From: Ligilactobacillus ceti DSM 22408
GTDB taxonomy: Bacteria; Bacillota; Bacilli; Lactobacillales; Lactobacillaceae
Length of the DNA stretch: 64,000 nt
NCBI RefSeq assembly: GCF_000423245.1
Contig: NZ_AUHP01000013.1
Coordinates: 1-64,000 of the forward strand
Reading direction: 5' to 3'
Positions 9,503-19,544 of the stretch are shown one piece after another; the stretch's first letter is position 1, and each line of letters begins with the position of its first letter. The position numbers were made by a program, and so were the translations under genes. The notes under the pieces are model-generated. The model was not told the DNA's origin, ran no database searches, and saw only the letters and a list, made by a program, of their open reading frames with translations.

Positions 9503-10324
9503 ATGGAAGGAATTATCGCCAAAATTAATCCGATTGCCTTTGTTTTAGGACCTTTTGAAGTCCATTGGTACGGAATTATTATTGCTTGCGGAATGTTATT
9601 AGCGGTGATTTTGTCCGTTCGTGAAGGTAATCGACACGGAATCGCTGAAGATGATATTTATGATTTGTTATTATGGGGTCTCCCAGTCGCTTTGATCTGC
9701 GCACGCGCTTATTATGTGATTTTTCAGTGGTCGTATTATAGTCAACATTTGAATCAAGTTTATCGTATCTGGGATGGTGGGATTGCGATTTATGGTGGTT
9801 TAATTGGTGCGGCAATTGTTTTATTAGTGTTATGTTACCGCAAAATACAATCACCTTGGTTAATGTTAGATGTGATTGCACCAAATGTGATTTTAGCACA
9901 AGGGATTGGCCGTTGGGGTAATTTTGTGAATCAAGAAGCCCACGGGAAAGCAACAACATTATCATTTTTACAAGATTTACACTTACCACAATTTATTATT
10001 AATCAAATGCAAATTAATGGTATTTATTACCAACCAACATTCTTGTATGAGTCTGTATGGGATATCTTAGGTTTTCTTGTTCTCATTAGTTTGCGTCGTT
10101 GTAATCATTGTTTGAAACAAGGAGAAGTCTTTTTAGGCTATTTAATCTGGTATTCATTTGGACGCTTTTTCATTGAAGGAATGCGGACAGATAGTTTAAT
10201 GTTAGGTCAATTACGTGTTTCACAATGGTTATCATTAATTTTATTCTTTGGTGCATTAATTGTTATTATCATTCGCCGTAAAAAAGATCCGCAAAATCCC
10301 TGGTACACACAAGCTCATTATTAA
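9503..10324 (+). CDS. lgt: Prolipoprotein diacylglyceryl transferase
   Basis: Lgt transfers a diacylglyceryl group from phosphatidylglycerol to the lipobox cysteine of prelipoproteins in the membrane. The 273-residue protein has seven hydrophobic spans and the Lgt signature region GRWGNFVNQEAHG, plus the PTFLYES and GRFFIEGMRTD motifs that carry conserved catalytic arginine and glutamate residues. It is preceded by GAGGAGC. It is co-transcribed with hprK by spacing; trxB downstream appears to have its own promoter. Confidence 0.97.
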   Translation: MEGIIAKINPIAFVLGPFEVHWYGIIIACGMLLAVILSVREGNRHGIAEDDIYDLLLWGLPVALICARAYYVIFQWSYYSQHLNQVYRIWDGGIAIYGGLIGAAIVLLVLCYRKIQSPWLMLDVIAPNVILAQGIGRWGNFVNQEAHGKATTLSFLQDLHLPQFIINQMQINGIYYQPTFLYESVWDILGFLVLISLRRCNHCLKQGEVFLGYLIWYSFGRFFIEGMRTDSLMLGQLRVSQWLSLILFFGALIVIIIRRKKDPQNPWYTQAHY

Positions 10325-10351
10325 TGAAATTTTAAAACATAAAGCTAGCTT

Positions 10352-10374
10352 ACTTACTAAAAGTGAGTTATAAT
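10352..10374 (+). promoter_or_regulatory. trxB promoter region with inverted repeat next to the -10 box
   Basis: An inverted repeat ACTTACT (10352-10358) / AGTGAGT (10362-10368) ends immediately before TATAAT at 10369-10374. The -35 is poor. The repeat occupies the spacer and could be an operator; this is inferred. Confidence 0.35.
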
Positions 10375-10421
10375 CTTGTTATAAATAAAATATGAAAAAC
10401 GATCGAGGAAGTGGATTAAAA

Positions 10422-11348
10422 ATGACAAAACAATATGATGTAATCGTAATTGGTGCCGGTCCTGGTGGGATGACAGCAGCGTTATATGCTTCTCGTGCTA
10501 ACTTATCTGTTTTGATGTTAGAACGTGGTAGCTACGGTGGCCAAATGAACAACACAGCTGAAGTAGAAAATTATACAGGATTTAAAACAATTTTAGGACC
10601 AGAATTATCTGAAGAAATGTATCAAAGTGCTACACAATTTGGTGCAGAATACGCTTATGGTATGGTTGAAAGTGTAACAGTTCAAGAAGATGGTACAAAA
10701 ATCGTTAAAACAGATTCTGCAGAATTCGAAACAAAAGCATTAGTTATTGCGACAGGTTCTGAATATCGTAAATTAGGTATTCCAGGTGAAGCAGAATATA
10801 GTGGACGTGGTGTTTCTTATTGCGCAATCTGTGATGGTGCCTTCTTTAGAAATAAAAAACTTGCAGTCATTGGTGGTGGAGATTCCGCTGTTGAAGAAGG
10901 TGCTTACCTTACACAATTAGCTGAAAGTGTTACAATTATTCACCGTCGTGATGAATTACGTGCCCAAAAGATTTTACAAGATCGTGCATTTGCTAATGAT
11001 AAGATTGAGTTTATGTGGGATACAGTTGCAACTGAAATTGTTGGCGATGGTCAAAAAGTTATTGGTTTGAAACTATATAACAAGAAAACAGAAGTTACAA
11101 CTGAATTACCATTTGATGGTGTCTTCATCTATGTTGGTTCTGTTCCATTGTCAAAACCATTCCTTGATTTAGGAATTACTGATGAAAATGGTTGGGTGCT
11201 TACAAACGATAAGATGGAAACAAACATTCCAGGTGTTTATGCAATTGGTGATGTTCGTTTGAAAGACTTACGTCAAATTACGACAGCTGTTGGTGATGGT
11301 GCCATTGCTGGACAAGAAGCATACAAGTATTTAGAAAGCTTAAAATAA
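10422..11348 (+). CDS. trxB: Thioredoxin-disulfide reductase
   Basis: This FAD enzyme reduces thioredoxin with NADPH in the cytoplasm. The 308-residue protein has the FAD-binding GAGPGGMTAALYASR at the N-terminus, the redox-active CAIC at residues 134-137, the NADPH-binding GGGDSAVEEG segment and the C-terminal YAIGDVR FAD motif. The ATG at 10422 follows GAGGAAG by about ten bases; an upstream in-frame ATG at 10392 has no ribosome site. A terminator with a GAAA tetraloop follows. Confidence 0.97.
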   Translation: MTKQYDVIVIGAGPGGMTAALYASRANLSVLMLERGSYGGQMNNTAEVENYTGFKTILGPELSEEMYQSATQFGAEYAYGMVESVTVQEDGTKIVKTDSAEFETKALVIATGSEYRKLGIPGEAEYSGRGVSYCAICDGAFFRNKKLAVIGGGDSAVEEGAYLTQLAESVTIIHRRDELRAQKILQDRAFANDKIEFMWDTVATEIVGDGQKVIGLKLYNKKTEVTTELPFDGVFIYVGSVPLSKPFLDLGITDENGWVLTNDKMETNIPGVYAIGDVRLKDLRQITTAVGDGAIAGQEAYKYLESLK

Positions 11349-11356
11349 TTTCATTG

Positions 11357-11390
11357 AGCTATCAACAGGAAACTGTTGATAGCTTTTTTT
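11357..11390 (+). terminator. Terminator of trxB
   Basis: A 12-bp perfect stem, 11357-11368 with 11373-11384, carries a GAAA tetraloop and is followed by seven T. Confidence 0.95.
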
Positions 11391-11420
11391 AATACTTTGA
11401 ACGGAATAGAAAATATTTTA

Positions 11421-11445
11421 TGAAAGCGTTTCAGTGTAGTATAAT
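11421..11445 (+). promoter_or_regulatory. pgcA promoter with cre-like sequence
   Basis: TATAAT lies at 11440-11445. TGAAAGCGTTTCA at 11421-11433 resembles a CcpA cre site but is one base short in its right half compared with the 14-base consensus. It sits in the -35/spacer area, where CcpA binding would repress. The -35 box itself is weak. Confidence 0.35.
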
Positions 11446-11478
11446 TAATTTGAGTAAGAAGAAAAAGGAGTGTTAGGT

Positions 11479-13200
11479 ATGGAATGGAAACAAACGTATG
11501 AAATTTGGAAAAACAATCCAACATTAGCTGAAAATTTAAAAATTGAATTAGATCAATTAATCGATGATGAAAACGCCTTAGAAGATGCTTTTTATGCTCC
11601 CTTAGAATTTGGGACAGCCGGAATGCGTGGCTTGTTAGGTGCGGGGATTAACCGGATGAACATCTATACAGTACGTCAAGCTACAGAAGGTGTGGCATTA
11701 TGGATGGATACTTTAACACCAGAACAAAAAGAACGTGGTGTGGCAATCAGTTATGATTCCCGTCATTTTTCACAAGAGTTTGCTTTTGAAGCCGGACGTG
11801 TTTTAGGGGCTCATGGGATTCCAGCGTATGTTTTTGAAAGTTTACGACCAACACCAGAATTATCCTATGCTGTACGTCACTTGCATACTTATGCCGGTAT
11901 TATGATTACAGCTAGTCATAACCCAAGCGCTTATAATGGTTATAAAATTTACGGTGAAGATGGCGCACAAATGCCACCAAAAGAATCTGATTTGATTACT
12001 AAATATATTCGTGAAGTCAAAGATGTTTTTGCGATTGAAGTGGCTGATCAAGCAGAATTAATTGAGCAAGGAACATTAAAGATTATTGGTGATGATGTTG
12101 ATCAAGCTTATTTAGCAGAAGTTAAGAAAGTGACAATTGATCATGAATTAGTGGCAACTGAAGGAAAAACACTTAAAATGATCTATACTCCATTGCACGG
12201 AACAGGCGCAATGTTAGGTGAACGTGCTTTATTACAAGCCGGATTTGAAAACTTTACAATGGTTAAAGAACAAGCTATCCCAGATGGTGATTTTCCAACT
12301 GTAGCCAAACCTAACCCTGAAGATGAAGCAGCCTTTGATATGGCGATTCAATTAGGTAAAGAACAAGCAGCTGATTTATTAGTAGCTGTGGATCCAGATG
12401 CTGATCGATTAGGTGCAGCAGTCCGCCAACCTGATGGAGAATATCAATTATTAACTGGGAATCAAATTGCTGCTTTGATGTTAGACTATATTTTAACAGC
12501 TCATCAAAAATTAGGTACCTTACCTGAAAATGGAGCAGTTGTAAAATCAATCGTGTCTAGTGAATTTGCGACAGCCATTGCGAAAAGTTATAACGTGGAA
12601 ATGGTTAATGTTTTAACTGGGTTTAAATTTATTGCGGAACAAATTAAAAATTACGAAACAACTCATGAACATACATTCTTATTAGGTTTTGAAGAAAGTT
12701 TCGGATATTTAATTCGACCTTTTGTTCGGGATAAAGATGCTATTCAATCGTTGGTAATGTTAGCTGAAGTGGCAGCTTACTATAAACAAGCTGGTAAAAA
12801 TTTATATGATGGTTTACAAGAATTGTTTGAAAAATATGGCTACTTTGCAGAAAAGACAATTTCATTAACTTTTGATGGGATTGAAGGTGCGCAAAAAATT
12901 AAAGATTTAATGATTAAATTTAGAGCAACAACACCAACTGCTTTTGGTTCTGAAAAAGTAGTTGTTGTGGAAGATTTTGCCACATCTATTCGCAAAGTAG
13001 ATTTAGCTGAAACAACAATTGAATTACCAAAAGCCAATGTTTTAAAATATATTTTAAGTGATGGTAGTTGGATTGCAATTCGTCCATCAGGAACAGAACC
13101 TAAAATTAAATTCTATATTGGTGCTATGGCTGATAGTGAAGCAGCTGTGTTGGCGAAACGGGCTGAATTTGAAGCAAGTATTATGGCTTTGATTGACTAA
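11479..13200 (+). CDS. pgcA: Phosphoglucomutase (alpha-D-phosphohexomutase, PgcA type)
   Basis: The enzyme interconverts glucose 6-phosphate and glucose 1-phosphate, feeding UDP-glucose and cell-envelope sugar synthesis. The 573-residue protein has the active-site serine loop TASHNP at residues 144-149 (Ser146), the metal-binding loop DPDADRLG, the sugar-binding GFEESFG and the phosphate-binding RPSGTEPKIKFY, in the expected order. The ATG at 11479 lies eight bases after AAAGGAG; a GTG at 11470 overlaps that site. It is a single-gene unit flanked by terminators. A phosphomannomutase side activity is possible in this family. Confidence 0.94.
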   Translation: MEWKQTYEIWKNNPTLAENLKIELDQLIDDENALEDAFYAPLEFGTAGMRGLLGAGINRMNIYTVRQATEGVALWMDTLTPEQKERGVAISYDSRHFSQEFAFEAGRVLGAHGIPAYVFESLRPTPELSYAVRHLHTYAGIMITASHNPSAYNGYKIYGEDGAQMPPKESDLITKYIREVKDVFAIEVADQAELIEQGTLKIIGDDVDQAYLAEVKKVTIDHELVATEGKTLKMIYTPLHGTGAMLGERALLQAGFENFTMVKEQAIPDGDFPTVAKPNPEDEAAFDMAIQLGKEQAADLLVAVDPDADRLGAAVRQPDGEYQLLTGNQIAALMLDYILTAHQKLGTLPENGAVVKSIVSSEFATAIAKSYNVEMVNVLTGFKFIAEQIKNYETTHEHTFLLGFEESFGYLIRPFVRDKDAIQSLVMLAEVAAYYKQAGKNLYDGLQELFEKYGYFAEKTISLTFDGIEGAQKIKDLMIKFRATTPTAFGSEKVVVVEDFATSIRKVDLAETTIELPKANVLKYILSDGSWIAIRPSGTEPKIKFYIGAMADSEAAVLAKRAEFEASIMALID

Positions 13201-13215
13201 AATTAATTCATAAAT

Positions 13216-13257
13216 AAAACGTTTATTTGATTTTTGGGATCAAATAAACGTTTTTTT
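13216..13257 (+). terminator. Terminator of pgcA
   Basis: A perfect 16-bp stem, 13216-13231 with 13239-13254, ends in a run of seven T. Confidence 0.95.
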
Positions 13258-13294
13258 GTTTGGAGTCATAGTCTAATTTAAATACGCAAAATTA

Positions 13295-13303
13295 TGCTAA
13301 AAT
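13295..13303 (+). promoter_or_regulatory. Extended -10 promoter of uvrBA
   Basis: TGCTAAAAT at 13295-13303 is a TGN-TAAAAT extended -10, 36 bases before the uvrB start. No convincing -35 and no obvious LexA box were seen. Confidence 0.4.
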
Positions 13304-13339
13304 AGTAAGTAGAATTTAAACGGAATAGAGAGGTTGTGA

Positions 13340-15340
13340 ATGGCAGTGATACCGACAAAAACAGTTAACAAATTTGATTTACAAGCTAAATATCAACCAA
13401 CTGGAGATCAACCAAAAGCAATTGCTGAATTAACTGCCGGTTTGCAAGCAGGTGAAAAATCGCAAATTTTATTAGGTGCGACCGGTACTGGGAAAACTTT
13501 TACGATTGCTAATGTGATTAAGAATGCTGGCAAACCAACTTTAGTTTTAGCACATAATAAAACTTTAGCAGGACAGTTGTATAGTGAATTAAAAGAATTT
13601 TTCCCTAATAATGCAGTTGAATATTTTGTGAGTTACTATGATTATTATCAACCAGAAGCATATGTACCTTCGAGTGATACTTATATTGAAAAAGATGCGA
13701 GTGTTAATGATGAAATTGATCAATTACGCCACTCAGCCACAAGTTCACTCTTAGAAAGAAATGATGTAATTGTTGTTGCGTCAGTATCTTCAATTTTTGG
13801 TTTAGGTGATCCACGTGAATATTCAGAACATGCTTTTACATTGCAAGTTGGACAAGAAATTAGTCGTGAAGCAGTATTAGAACAGTTAGTTGATATGCAA
13901 TTTGATCGTAATGATCTTGATTTTCAACGGGGACGCTTTCGTGTACGAGGCGATATTATTGAAATTTTCCCCGCTTCACATGATGAACGCGCTTTGCGGG
14001 TAGAATTTTTTGGCGATGAAATTGATCGGATTCGTGAAATTGATCCGTTGACTGGGAATAGTTTAGTTGAACGTGATAATATTTTGATTTTTCCAGCAAC
14101 TCACTTTATTGCGAGTGATGCTACGATGGAAAGTGCAATTGCCGGGATTGAAGCTGAGTTAAAAGAACATTTAGTAACTTTAGAACAACAAGGCAAGTTG
14201 CTCGAAGCACAACGGATTAAACAAAGAACGGAATATGATATCGAGATGTTGCGTGAGATGGGATATTGTAATGGGATTGAAAATTATTCACGACAAATGG
14301 AAGGCCGTAATGAAGGCGAGCCACCATACACGTTATTGGATTTCTTTCCGAAAGATTTTTTAATCGTGGTGGATGAAGCGCATGTGACAATGCCACAAGT
14401 TCGTGGCATGTATAAAGGTGATGCAGCGCGTAAAAATATGTTAATTGATTATGGTTTTCGTTTGCCAAGTGCTTTAGATAATCGTCCGTTACGCTTAGAA
14501 GAATTTGAAGAACATGTGAATCAAATTATATACATGTCAGCTACACCGGGTGAATATGAAAAAGGCCAAACTGACCATGTGGTCCAACAAATTATTCGGC
14601 CGACAGGATTACTTGATCCAACAATTGATGTTCGAGAAAGTATGGGCCAAATGGATGATTTATTGGCTGAAATTCAAACACGTGTCGAACGCCAAGAACG
14701 AGTTTTTGTGACAACATTAACTAAAAAAATGGCGGAAGATTTGACGGATTATTTTAAAGAAATGGGCATTAAAGTTAAATATTTACACTCGGATATTAAA
14801 ACGCTTGAACGTACAGAAATTGTCCGTGATTTACGTTTAGGTAAATTTGATGTGTTAGTAGGGATTAATTTGTTGCGGGAAGGAATCGATGTCCCAGAAG
14901 TTTCATTAGTAGCTATTTTAGATGCAGATAAAGAAGGGTTTTTAAGAAATGAACGATCTTTAATTCAAACAATTGGTCGAGCTGCCCGGAATGAGCACGG
15001 TCATGTAATTATGTATGCAGATAAAATAACGGCCTCAATGCAAGCTGCCATTGAAGAAACAAAAAGACGGCGGAGTATGCAAGAACAATATAATCAAGAA
15101 CATGGAATTACGCCAACAACAATTAAAAAACCAGTGCGTGATAAAATCTCTTTAGCGACCGCTAAAAATCAAGCAAAACCAGCTAATGAAATTGATTTTA
15201 CGAAATTAAGTAAAGCTGAACAACAAGAATTGTTGCATAATTTAGAAGTGCAAATGAAACAAGCTGCGAAAGATTTAGATTTCGAAGGTGCAACTGAATT
15301 ACGTGATACAATTATTGAATTAAAGAGTCAAGCTAAGTAA
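13340..15340 (+). CDS. uvrB: UvrABC excision nuclease subunit B
   Basis: UvrB is the damage-verifying helicase-like subunit of nucleotide excision repair; it is loaded by UvrA and then binds UvrC. The 666-residue protein has Walker A GATGTGKT at residues 46-53, the beta-hairpin segment [12 protein letters not shown] that probes the damaged strand, helicase motif DEAH, the RAARNEHG arginine-finger motif, and a C-terminal UVR domain ([21 protein letters not shown] region) that contacts UvrC. uvrA follows 14 bases later with its own strong ribosome site. Confidence 0.98.
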   Translation: MAVIPTKTVNKFDLQAKYQPTGDQPKAIAELTAGLQAGEKSQILLGATGTGKTFTIANVIKNAGKPTLVLAHNKTLAGQLYSELKEFFPNNAVEYFVSYYDYYQPEAYVPSSDTYIEKDASVNDEIDQLRHSATSSLLERNDVIVVASVSSIFGLGDPREYSEHAFTLQVGQEISREAVLEQLVDMQFDRNDLDFQRGRFRVRGDIIEIFPASHDERALRVEFFGDEIDRIREIDPLTGNSLVERDNILIFPATHFIASDATMESAIAGIEAELKEHLVTLEQQGKLLEAQRIKQRTEYDIEMLREMGYCNGIENYSRQMEGRNEGEPPYTLLDFFPKDFLIVVDEAHVTMPQVRGMYKGDAARKNMLIDYGFRLPSALDNRPLRLEEFEEHVNQIIYMSATPGEYEKGQTDHVVQQIIRPTGLLDPTIDVRESMGQMDDLLAEIQTRVERQERVFVTTLTKKMAEDLTDYFKEMGIKVKYLHSDIKTLERTEIVRDLRLGKFDVLVGINLLREGIDVPEVSLVAILDADKEGFLRNERSLIQTIGRAARNEHGHVIMYADKITASMQAAIEETKRRRSMQEQYNQEHGITPTTIKKPVRDKISLATAKNQAKPANEIDFTKLSKAEQQELLHNLEVQMKQAAKDLDFEGATELRDTIIELKSQAK

Positions 15341-15354
15341 AAGGAGCGAAAGTT

Positions 15355-18177
15355 ATGGCACAAAATGAAATTGAAATTCGGGGTGCACGCGCTCATAATT
15401 TAAAAAATATTAATGTTAAAATTCCTAAAAATGAAATTGTAGTTATTACTGGTTTGTCAGGATCGGGTAAAAGTTCTTTAGCATTTGATACATTATATGC
15501 TGAAGGACAAAGACGCTATGTTGAAAGTTTATCAGCTTATGCGCGACAATTTTTAGGGCAAATGGATAAACCTGATGTTGATGCGATTGATGGTTTGTCA
15601 CCAGCTATTTCCATAGATCAAAAAACGACTTCCAAAAATCCACGGTCGACAGTGGGAACAGTGACGGAAATTAGTGATTATTTACGCTTGTTATGGGCGC
15701 GTGTGGGAACACCGGTTTGTCCGAATGATCATCAAGTGATTGCACGTCATTCACCAGAACAAATGGTTGAACAAATTTTAAAATATCCAGCAAGAACTAG
15801 AATTCAAATTTTAGCTCCAATAGCACGACAAGAAACAGGAACATTAGAACATTTATTGGCGAAAGTGAAACAAGAAGGTTTTGTTCGTATTGTTTTAGAT
15901 GGGACATTATATGATATTGAAGATGAAATCGAAATTGATGAAAAGCAAGCACACGATTTAGCTGTTATTGTCGATCGCATTGTTTTAAAAGAAGGTATCA
16001 GAAGTCGGTTGTTTGAATCTTTAGAAGCAGCTCTTCAAATTGGTAAAGGTTATGTTAATGTTGATTTGAATCAAGGTGAAGAGGTTTTACAATTTTCAGA
16101 ACATTTTGCATGTCCTTATTGTGGATTTACTTTATCTGAGTTAGAACCTCGATTATTTTCTTTTAATGCACCATATGGAGCTTGTCCAGAATGTGATGGT
16201 TTAGGCGAGAAAATTGAAGTCGATTTAGATTTAGTTGTACCAGATCCCAGCAAAACTATTCAAGAAGGTGTTTTTGCACCATGGGAACCAGTTCGTTCAC
16301 AATATTATCCGGTGTTATTAGAACAAGCTTGTGAATTTTTTAAGATACCAACTGATAAACCATTTAATAAGTTAACTCCTAAACAACAAAAGTTATTATT
16401 ATATGGTAACCAAGAAAAGAAATTCCATTTTGTTTTTAATTCGGATAAAGGTCCTTCTCGTGATAGTGAAATGTATTTTGAAGGTGTCATTCCGAATGTC
16501 GATCGCCGTTATCATAATTCTCCAAGTAATTATACGCGTGAACAAATGGGCCGTTATATGCAACGGTTAACTTGCCAGGCTTGTCATGGTTATCGTTTAA
16601 ACGAAGAAGCTTTGTCGGTGCAAGTGGATGGGAAAAATATTGGTCAAGTTAGTGAATTAGCCATTCAAGATGCGTTAACATTTTTTAGTAATTTGGAATT
16701 TTCTGAAGAAAAAACAATGATTGCAGAACCGATTTTAAAAGAAATTCAAGCTAGATTAACCTTTTTACAAAATGTTGGTTTAGATTATTTAACATTAAGT
16801 CGTTCGGCGCGGACTTTATCTGGTGGTGAAGCCCAACGGATTCGTTTAGCAACGCAAATTGGCTCGAATTTATCTGGGGTGATGTATGTTTTAGATGAAC
16901 CATCAATTGGATTACATCAACGAGATAACGATCGTTTGTTAGCTTCATTACAAAAGATGCGCGATTTAGGTAATACATTAATTGTAGTTGAACACGATGA
17001 AGATACCATGTTGGCGGCTGATTATTTGATTGATATGGGTCCAGGAGCTGGTCAAGATGGGGGACAAATTGTTGCTCAAGGAACACCACAAGCAGTTATG
17101 AAGAATCAAGCTTCGTTAACTGGGCAATATTTATCTGGTAAAAAGAAAATTCCGGTTCCTAAAACACGGCGTTTAGGTAACGGAAAGAAAATTACTGTTG
17201 TGGGTGCCGCTGAAAATAATTTACAAGATTTGACAGTTGATTTCCCGTTAGGAACTTTAACGGCTGTTACGGGAGTATCAGGATCAGGAAAATCCACTTT
17301 GATTAATCAAATTTTAAAACGAGCAATTGCGCAAAAACTGTATCACAATTTACAAAAACCGGGGAAATATAAACAAATTCAAGGGTTAGATCATATTGAA
17401 AAAATGATTAATATTGATCAAAGTCCAATTGGTCGCACCCCACGAAGTAATCCGGCGACATATACAGGCGTATTTGACGATATTAGAACATTATTTGCTG
17501 AAACAAATCAAGCTAAATTGCGTGGATATAGTAAAGGGAGATTTAGTTTTAATGTGAAAGGCGGCCGTTGTGAAGTTTGTCGTGGTGATGGTATTAAGAA
17601 AATTGAAATGAATTTCTTGCCAGATGTTTATGTACCATGTGAAGTTTGTCATGGCACGCGATATAATTCTGAAACTTTAGAAGTTGAGTATAAAGGGAAA
17701 AATATTGCGGATGTTTTAAATATGACTGTGGCACAAGCTTTAGAGTTTTTTGCGCCTATTCCTAAAATTAAACGTAAGTTAACAACTTTAGCTGATGTGG
17801 GTTTGAGTTATGTGAGTTTAGGTCAATCAGCAACGACTTTATCTGGTGGGGAAGCTCAACGGATGAAATTAGCTGCAGAATTATATAAGAAATCTACGGG
17901 TGATACATTATATATTTTGGATGAGCCGACAACAGGATTACATGTAGCTGATATTAGTCGCTTATTAAAAGTGTTAGAACGTTTAGTTGAAAAAGGTAAT
18001 ACTGTGATTGTGATTGAACATAATTTGGATGTTATTAAAACTGCAGATTATGTCATTGATTTAGGTCCAGAAGGTGGAGCGAATGGTGGCCAGGTGGTCG
18101 CTACCGGAACTCCCGAAGAAATTATTCAAGTACCAAAGAGTTATACAGGGCAATATTTACGTAAATATTTAGAATAA
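15355..18177 (+). CDS. uvrA: UvrABC excision nuclease subunit A
   Basis: UvrA finds bulky DNA lesions and loads UvrB. The 940-residue protein has two ABC ATPase modules: Walker A GLSGSGKSS and GVSGSGKST, signatures LSGGEAQRIRLA and LSGGEAQRMKLA, and Walker B VLDEPSIGLH and ILDEPTTGLH. Zinc-finger cysteine pairs CPYCG...CPECDG and CEVCRGDG...CEVCHG are intact. The UvrB-interaction region is present near residues 115-240. Its length is typical. Confidence 0.98.
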   Translation: MAQNEIEIRGARAHNLKNINVKIPKNEIVVITGLSGSGKSSLAFDTLYAEGQRRYVESLSAYARQFLGQMDKPDVDAIDGLSPAISIDQKTTSKNPRSTVGTVTEISDYLRLLWARVGTPVCPNDHQVIARHSPEQMVEQILKYPARTRIQILAPIARQETGTLEHLLAKVKQEGFVRIVLDGTLYDIEDEIEIDEKQAHDLAVIVDRIVLKEGIRSRLFESLEAALQIGKGYVNVDLNQGEEVLQFSEHFACPYCGFTLSELEPRLFSFNAPYGACPECDGLGEKIEVDLDLVVPDPSKTIQEGVFAPWEPVRSQYYPVLLEQACEFFKIPTDKPFNKLTPKQQKLLLYGNQEKKFHFVFNSDKGPSRDSEMYFEGVIPNVDRRYHNSPSNYTREQMGRYMQRLTCQACHGYRLNEEALSVQVDGKNIGQVSELAIQDALTFFSNLEFSEEKTMIAEPILKEIQARLTFLQNVGLDYLTLSRSARTLSGGEAQRIRLATQIGSNLSGVMYVLDEPSIGLHQRDNDRLLASLQKMRDLGNTLIVVEHDEDTMLAADYLIDMGPGAGQDGGQIVAQGTPQAVMKNQASLTGQYLSGKKKIPVPKTRRLGNGKKITVVGAAENNLQDLTVDFPLGTLTAVTGVSGSGKSTLINQILKRAIAQKLYHNLQKPGKYKQIQGLDHIEKMINIDQSPIGRTPRSNPATYTGVFDDIRTLFAETNQAKLRGYSKGRFSFNVKGGRCEVCRGDGIKKIEMNFLPDVYVPCEVCHGTRYNSETLEVEYKGKNIADVLNMTVAQALEFFAPIPKIKRKLTTLADVGLSYVSLGQSATTLSGGEAQRMKLAAELYKKSTGDTLYILDEPTTGLHVADISRLLKVLERLVEKGNTVIVIEHNLDVIKTADYVIDLGPEGGANGGQVVATGTPEEIIQVPKSYTGQYLRKYLE

Positions 18178-18261
18178 CTAAAATTTGTCGTTAACCATTG
18201 CAAACAGATATGAAAATGATAAAGTAAAAGAGTAAATATTATAGAGTAGGAAGTGCTAAAA

Positions 18262-18732
18262 ATGGCAGAAGTTGAAAGTTTTACATTAGATCATACAGCA
18301 GTCAAGGCACCATATGTGCGTTTAATTTCCGTAGAAGAAGGACCAAAAGGCGATAAAATTTCTAATTTTGATCTTCGTTTAGTTCAACCAAATGAAAATG
18401 CAATTCCAACAGCAGGTTTGCATACGATTGAACATATGTTAGCTGGATATTTACGTGACCATTTAGAAGGAGTTATTGATTGTTCTCCATTTGGTTGTCG
18501 GACAGGTTTTCATTTAATCGTTTGGGGTGAACCAACAGCGAAAGAAGTAGCCTTAGCATTGAAAGCTTCTTTAGAATCAATCGTTAAAGCAACTTGGGAA
18601 GATGTTCAAGGAACTGATATTAAGAGTTGTGGTAATTATCGTGATCATTCTTTATTCTCAGCGCAAGAATGGTGTGAAAAAATCTTAGCTGAAGGTATTT
18701 CAAGTGAACCATTTGAAAGAAATGTTATTTAA
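18262..18732 (+). CDS. luxS: S-ribosylhomocysteine lyase (autoinducer-2 synthesis)
   Basis: LuxS splits S-ribosylhomocysteine into homocysteine and DPD, the precursor of autoinducer 2, in the activated methyl cycle. The 156-residue protein has the metal motif HTIEH at residues 54-58 and the downstream metal-binding cysteine in [10 protein letters not shown]. The start at ATG 18262 has TAGGAAG upstream; GTG 18253 lies within that site. No pfs or metabolic partner is adjacent, so it stands alone between uvrA and a terminator. A possible promoter is TTGCAA at 18198 with TAAAGT at 18220. Confidence 0.97.
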   Translation: MAEVESFTLDHTAVKAPYVRLISVEEGPKGDKISNFDLRLVQPNENAIPTAGLHTIEHMLAGYLRDHLEGVIDCSPFGCRTGFHLIVWGEPTAKEVALALKASLESIVKATWEDVQGTDIKSCGNYRDHSLFSAQEWCEKILAEGISSEPFERNVI

Positions 18733-18748
18733 AATAAAAGCGTCCATG

Positions 18749-18784
18749 AAGATCGTCAGATAAATTAATCTGACGATCTTTTTT
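18749..18784 (+). terminator. Terminator of luxS
   Basis: A perfect 13-bp stem, 18749-18761 with 18768-18780, is followed by a run of T to 18784. Confidence 0.95.
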
Positions 18785-18872
18785 CCTATAATATTTGATT
18801 GAACTCCGTCTCAGATACAGTTAAAATAAAGCTAGCAGTTTAAATTGAAAAAGGTAGGTAAAACAAGCAACC

Positions 18873-19532
18873 ATGGGTGGAAAATATAGAAGTGTTTTTG
18901 ATATTATCGGACCTGCGATGATCGGACCATCTAGTTCACATACAGCTGGAGCCGTAGCGATTGGACGGAAAGCACGACAAATTTTTGCGGATGAGATTAA
19001 ATCAGTACGAGTAGATCATTATGAATCATTTGCGATGACACATAAGGGTCATGGTACTGATTATGCTTTAGCAGCTGGTGTATTAGGCATGGAACCAGAT
19101 GATTCACGGGTACCACAAGCAGTTGAAGTTGCCCGAGACCAAGGTATTCAGATTGATTTTATTGAACATACAGAACCAAGTCCAATTCATCATCCGAATA
19201 CAGCAATTTTAACAATTAAAAATGAACACAAAGAAGTAGTGGTTGCTGGTTGTTCAGTTGGTGGAGGCACAATTGAATTACGGGAAATCCAAATCGATGG
19301 TGTTACTATTCGACCAACAGGTCCTTTACCAATGTTGTTAACATGGATTCAAGTAGAACAGATGTTTACGATTGAAAACATGATTACCGCAGGTGGTTCG
19401 AGTGTTTTAAAAATAATAACCCAGGAAATAAATCAAGAAACAGTATTAGTGATTTATGAATTAGATAAAAGACCAAACGTAAAAGTTTTAGCTGACTTAC
19501 AAGACGCCTGTCAGCAAGTCGTTTGTTTATAG
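18873..19532 (+). CDS. sdaAB: L-serine dehydratase, iron-sulfur-dependent, beta subunit
   Basis: Together with the alpha subunit it deaminates L-serine to pyruvate and ammonia. The 219-residue protein shows the family N-terminus FDIIGPAMIGPSSSHTAGAV, the HPNTA segment and a C-terminal ACT-like domain. The ribosome site is unusual: AGGTAGG lies about 15 bases before the ATG and no nearer site or alternative start is visible, so translation may be weak. The alpha subunit gene follows 12 bases later. Confidence 0.95.
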   Translation: MGGKYRSVFDIIGPAMIGPSSSHTAGAVAIGRKARQIFADEIKSVRVDHYESFAMTHKGHGTDYALAAGVLGMEPDDSRVPQAVEVARDQGIQIDFIEHTEPSPIHHPNTAILTIKNEHKEVVVAGCSVGGGTIELREIQIDGVTIRPTGPLPMLLTWIQVEQMFTIENMITAGGSSVLKIITQEINQETVLVIYELDKRPNVKVLADLQDACQQVVCL

Positions 19533-19544
19533 GAGGAAGAGTTA

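Noticed and set aside
9579-9989. 136-codon minus-strand reading frame inside lgt
   Set aside because: Its translation is rich in H, Q, N and K, has no ribosome site, and lies antisense to a clear gene; it is a shadow frame.
16751-17089. 112-codon minus-strand frame inside uvrA
   Set aside because: Antisense to the highly conserved ABC signature region of uvrA; no independent coding signs.
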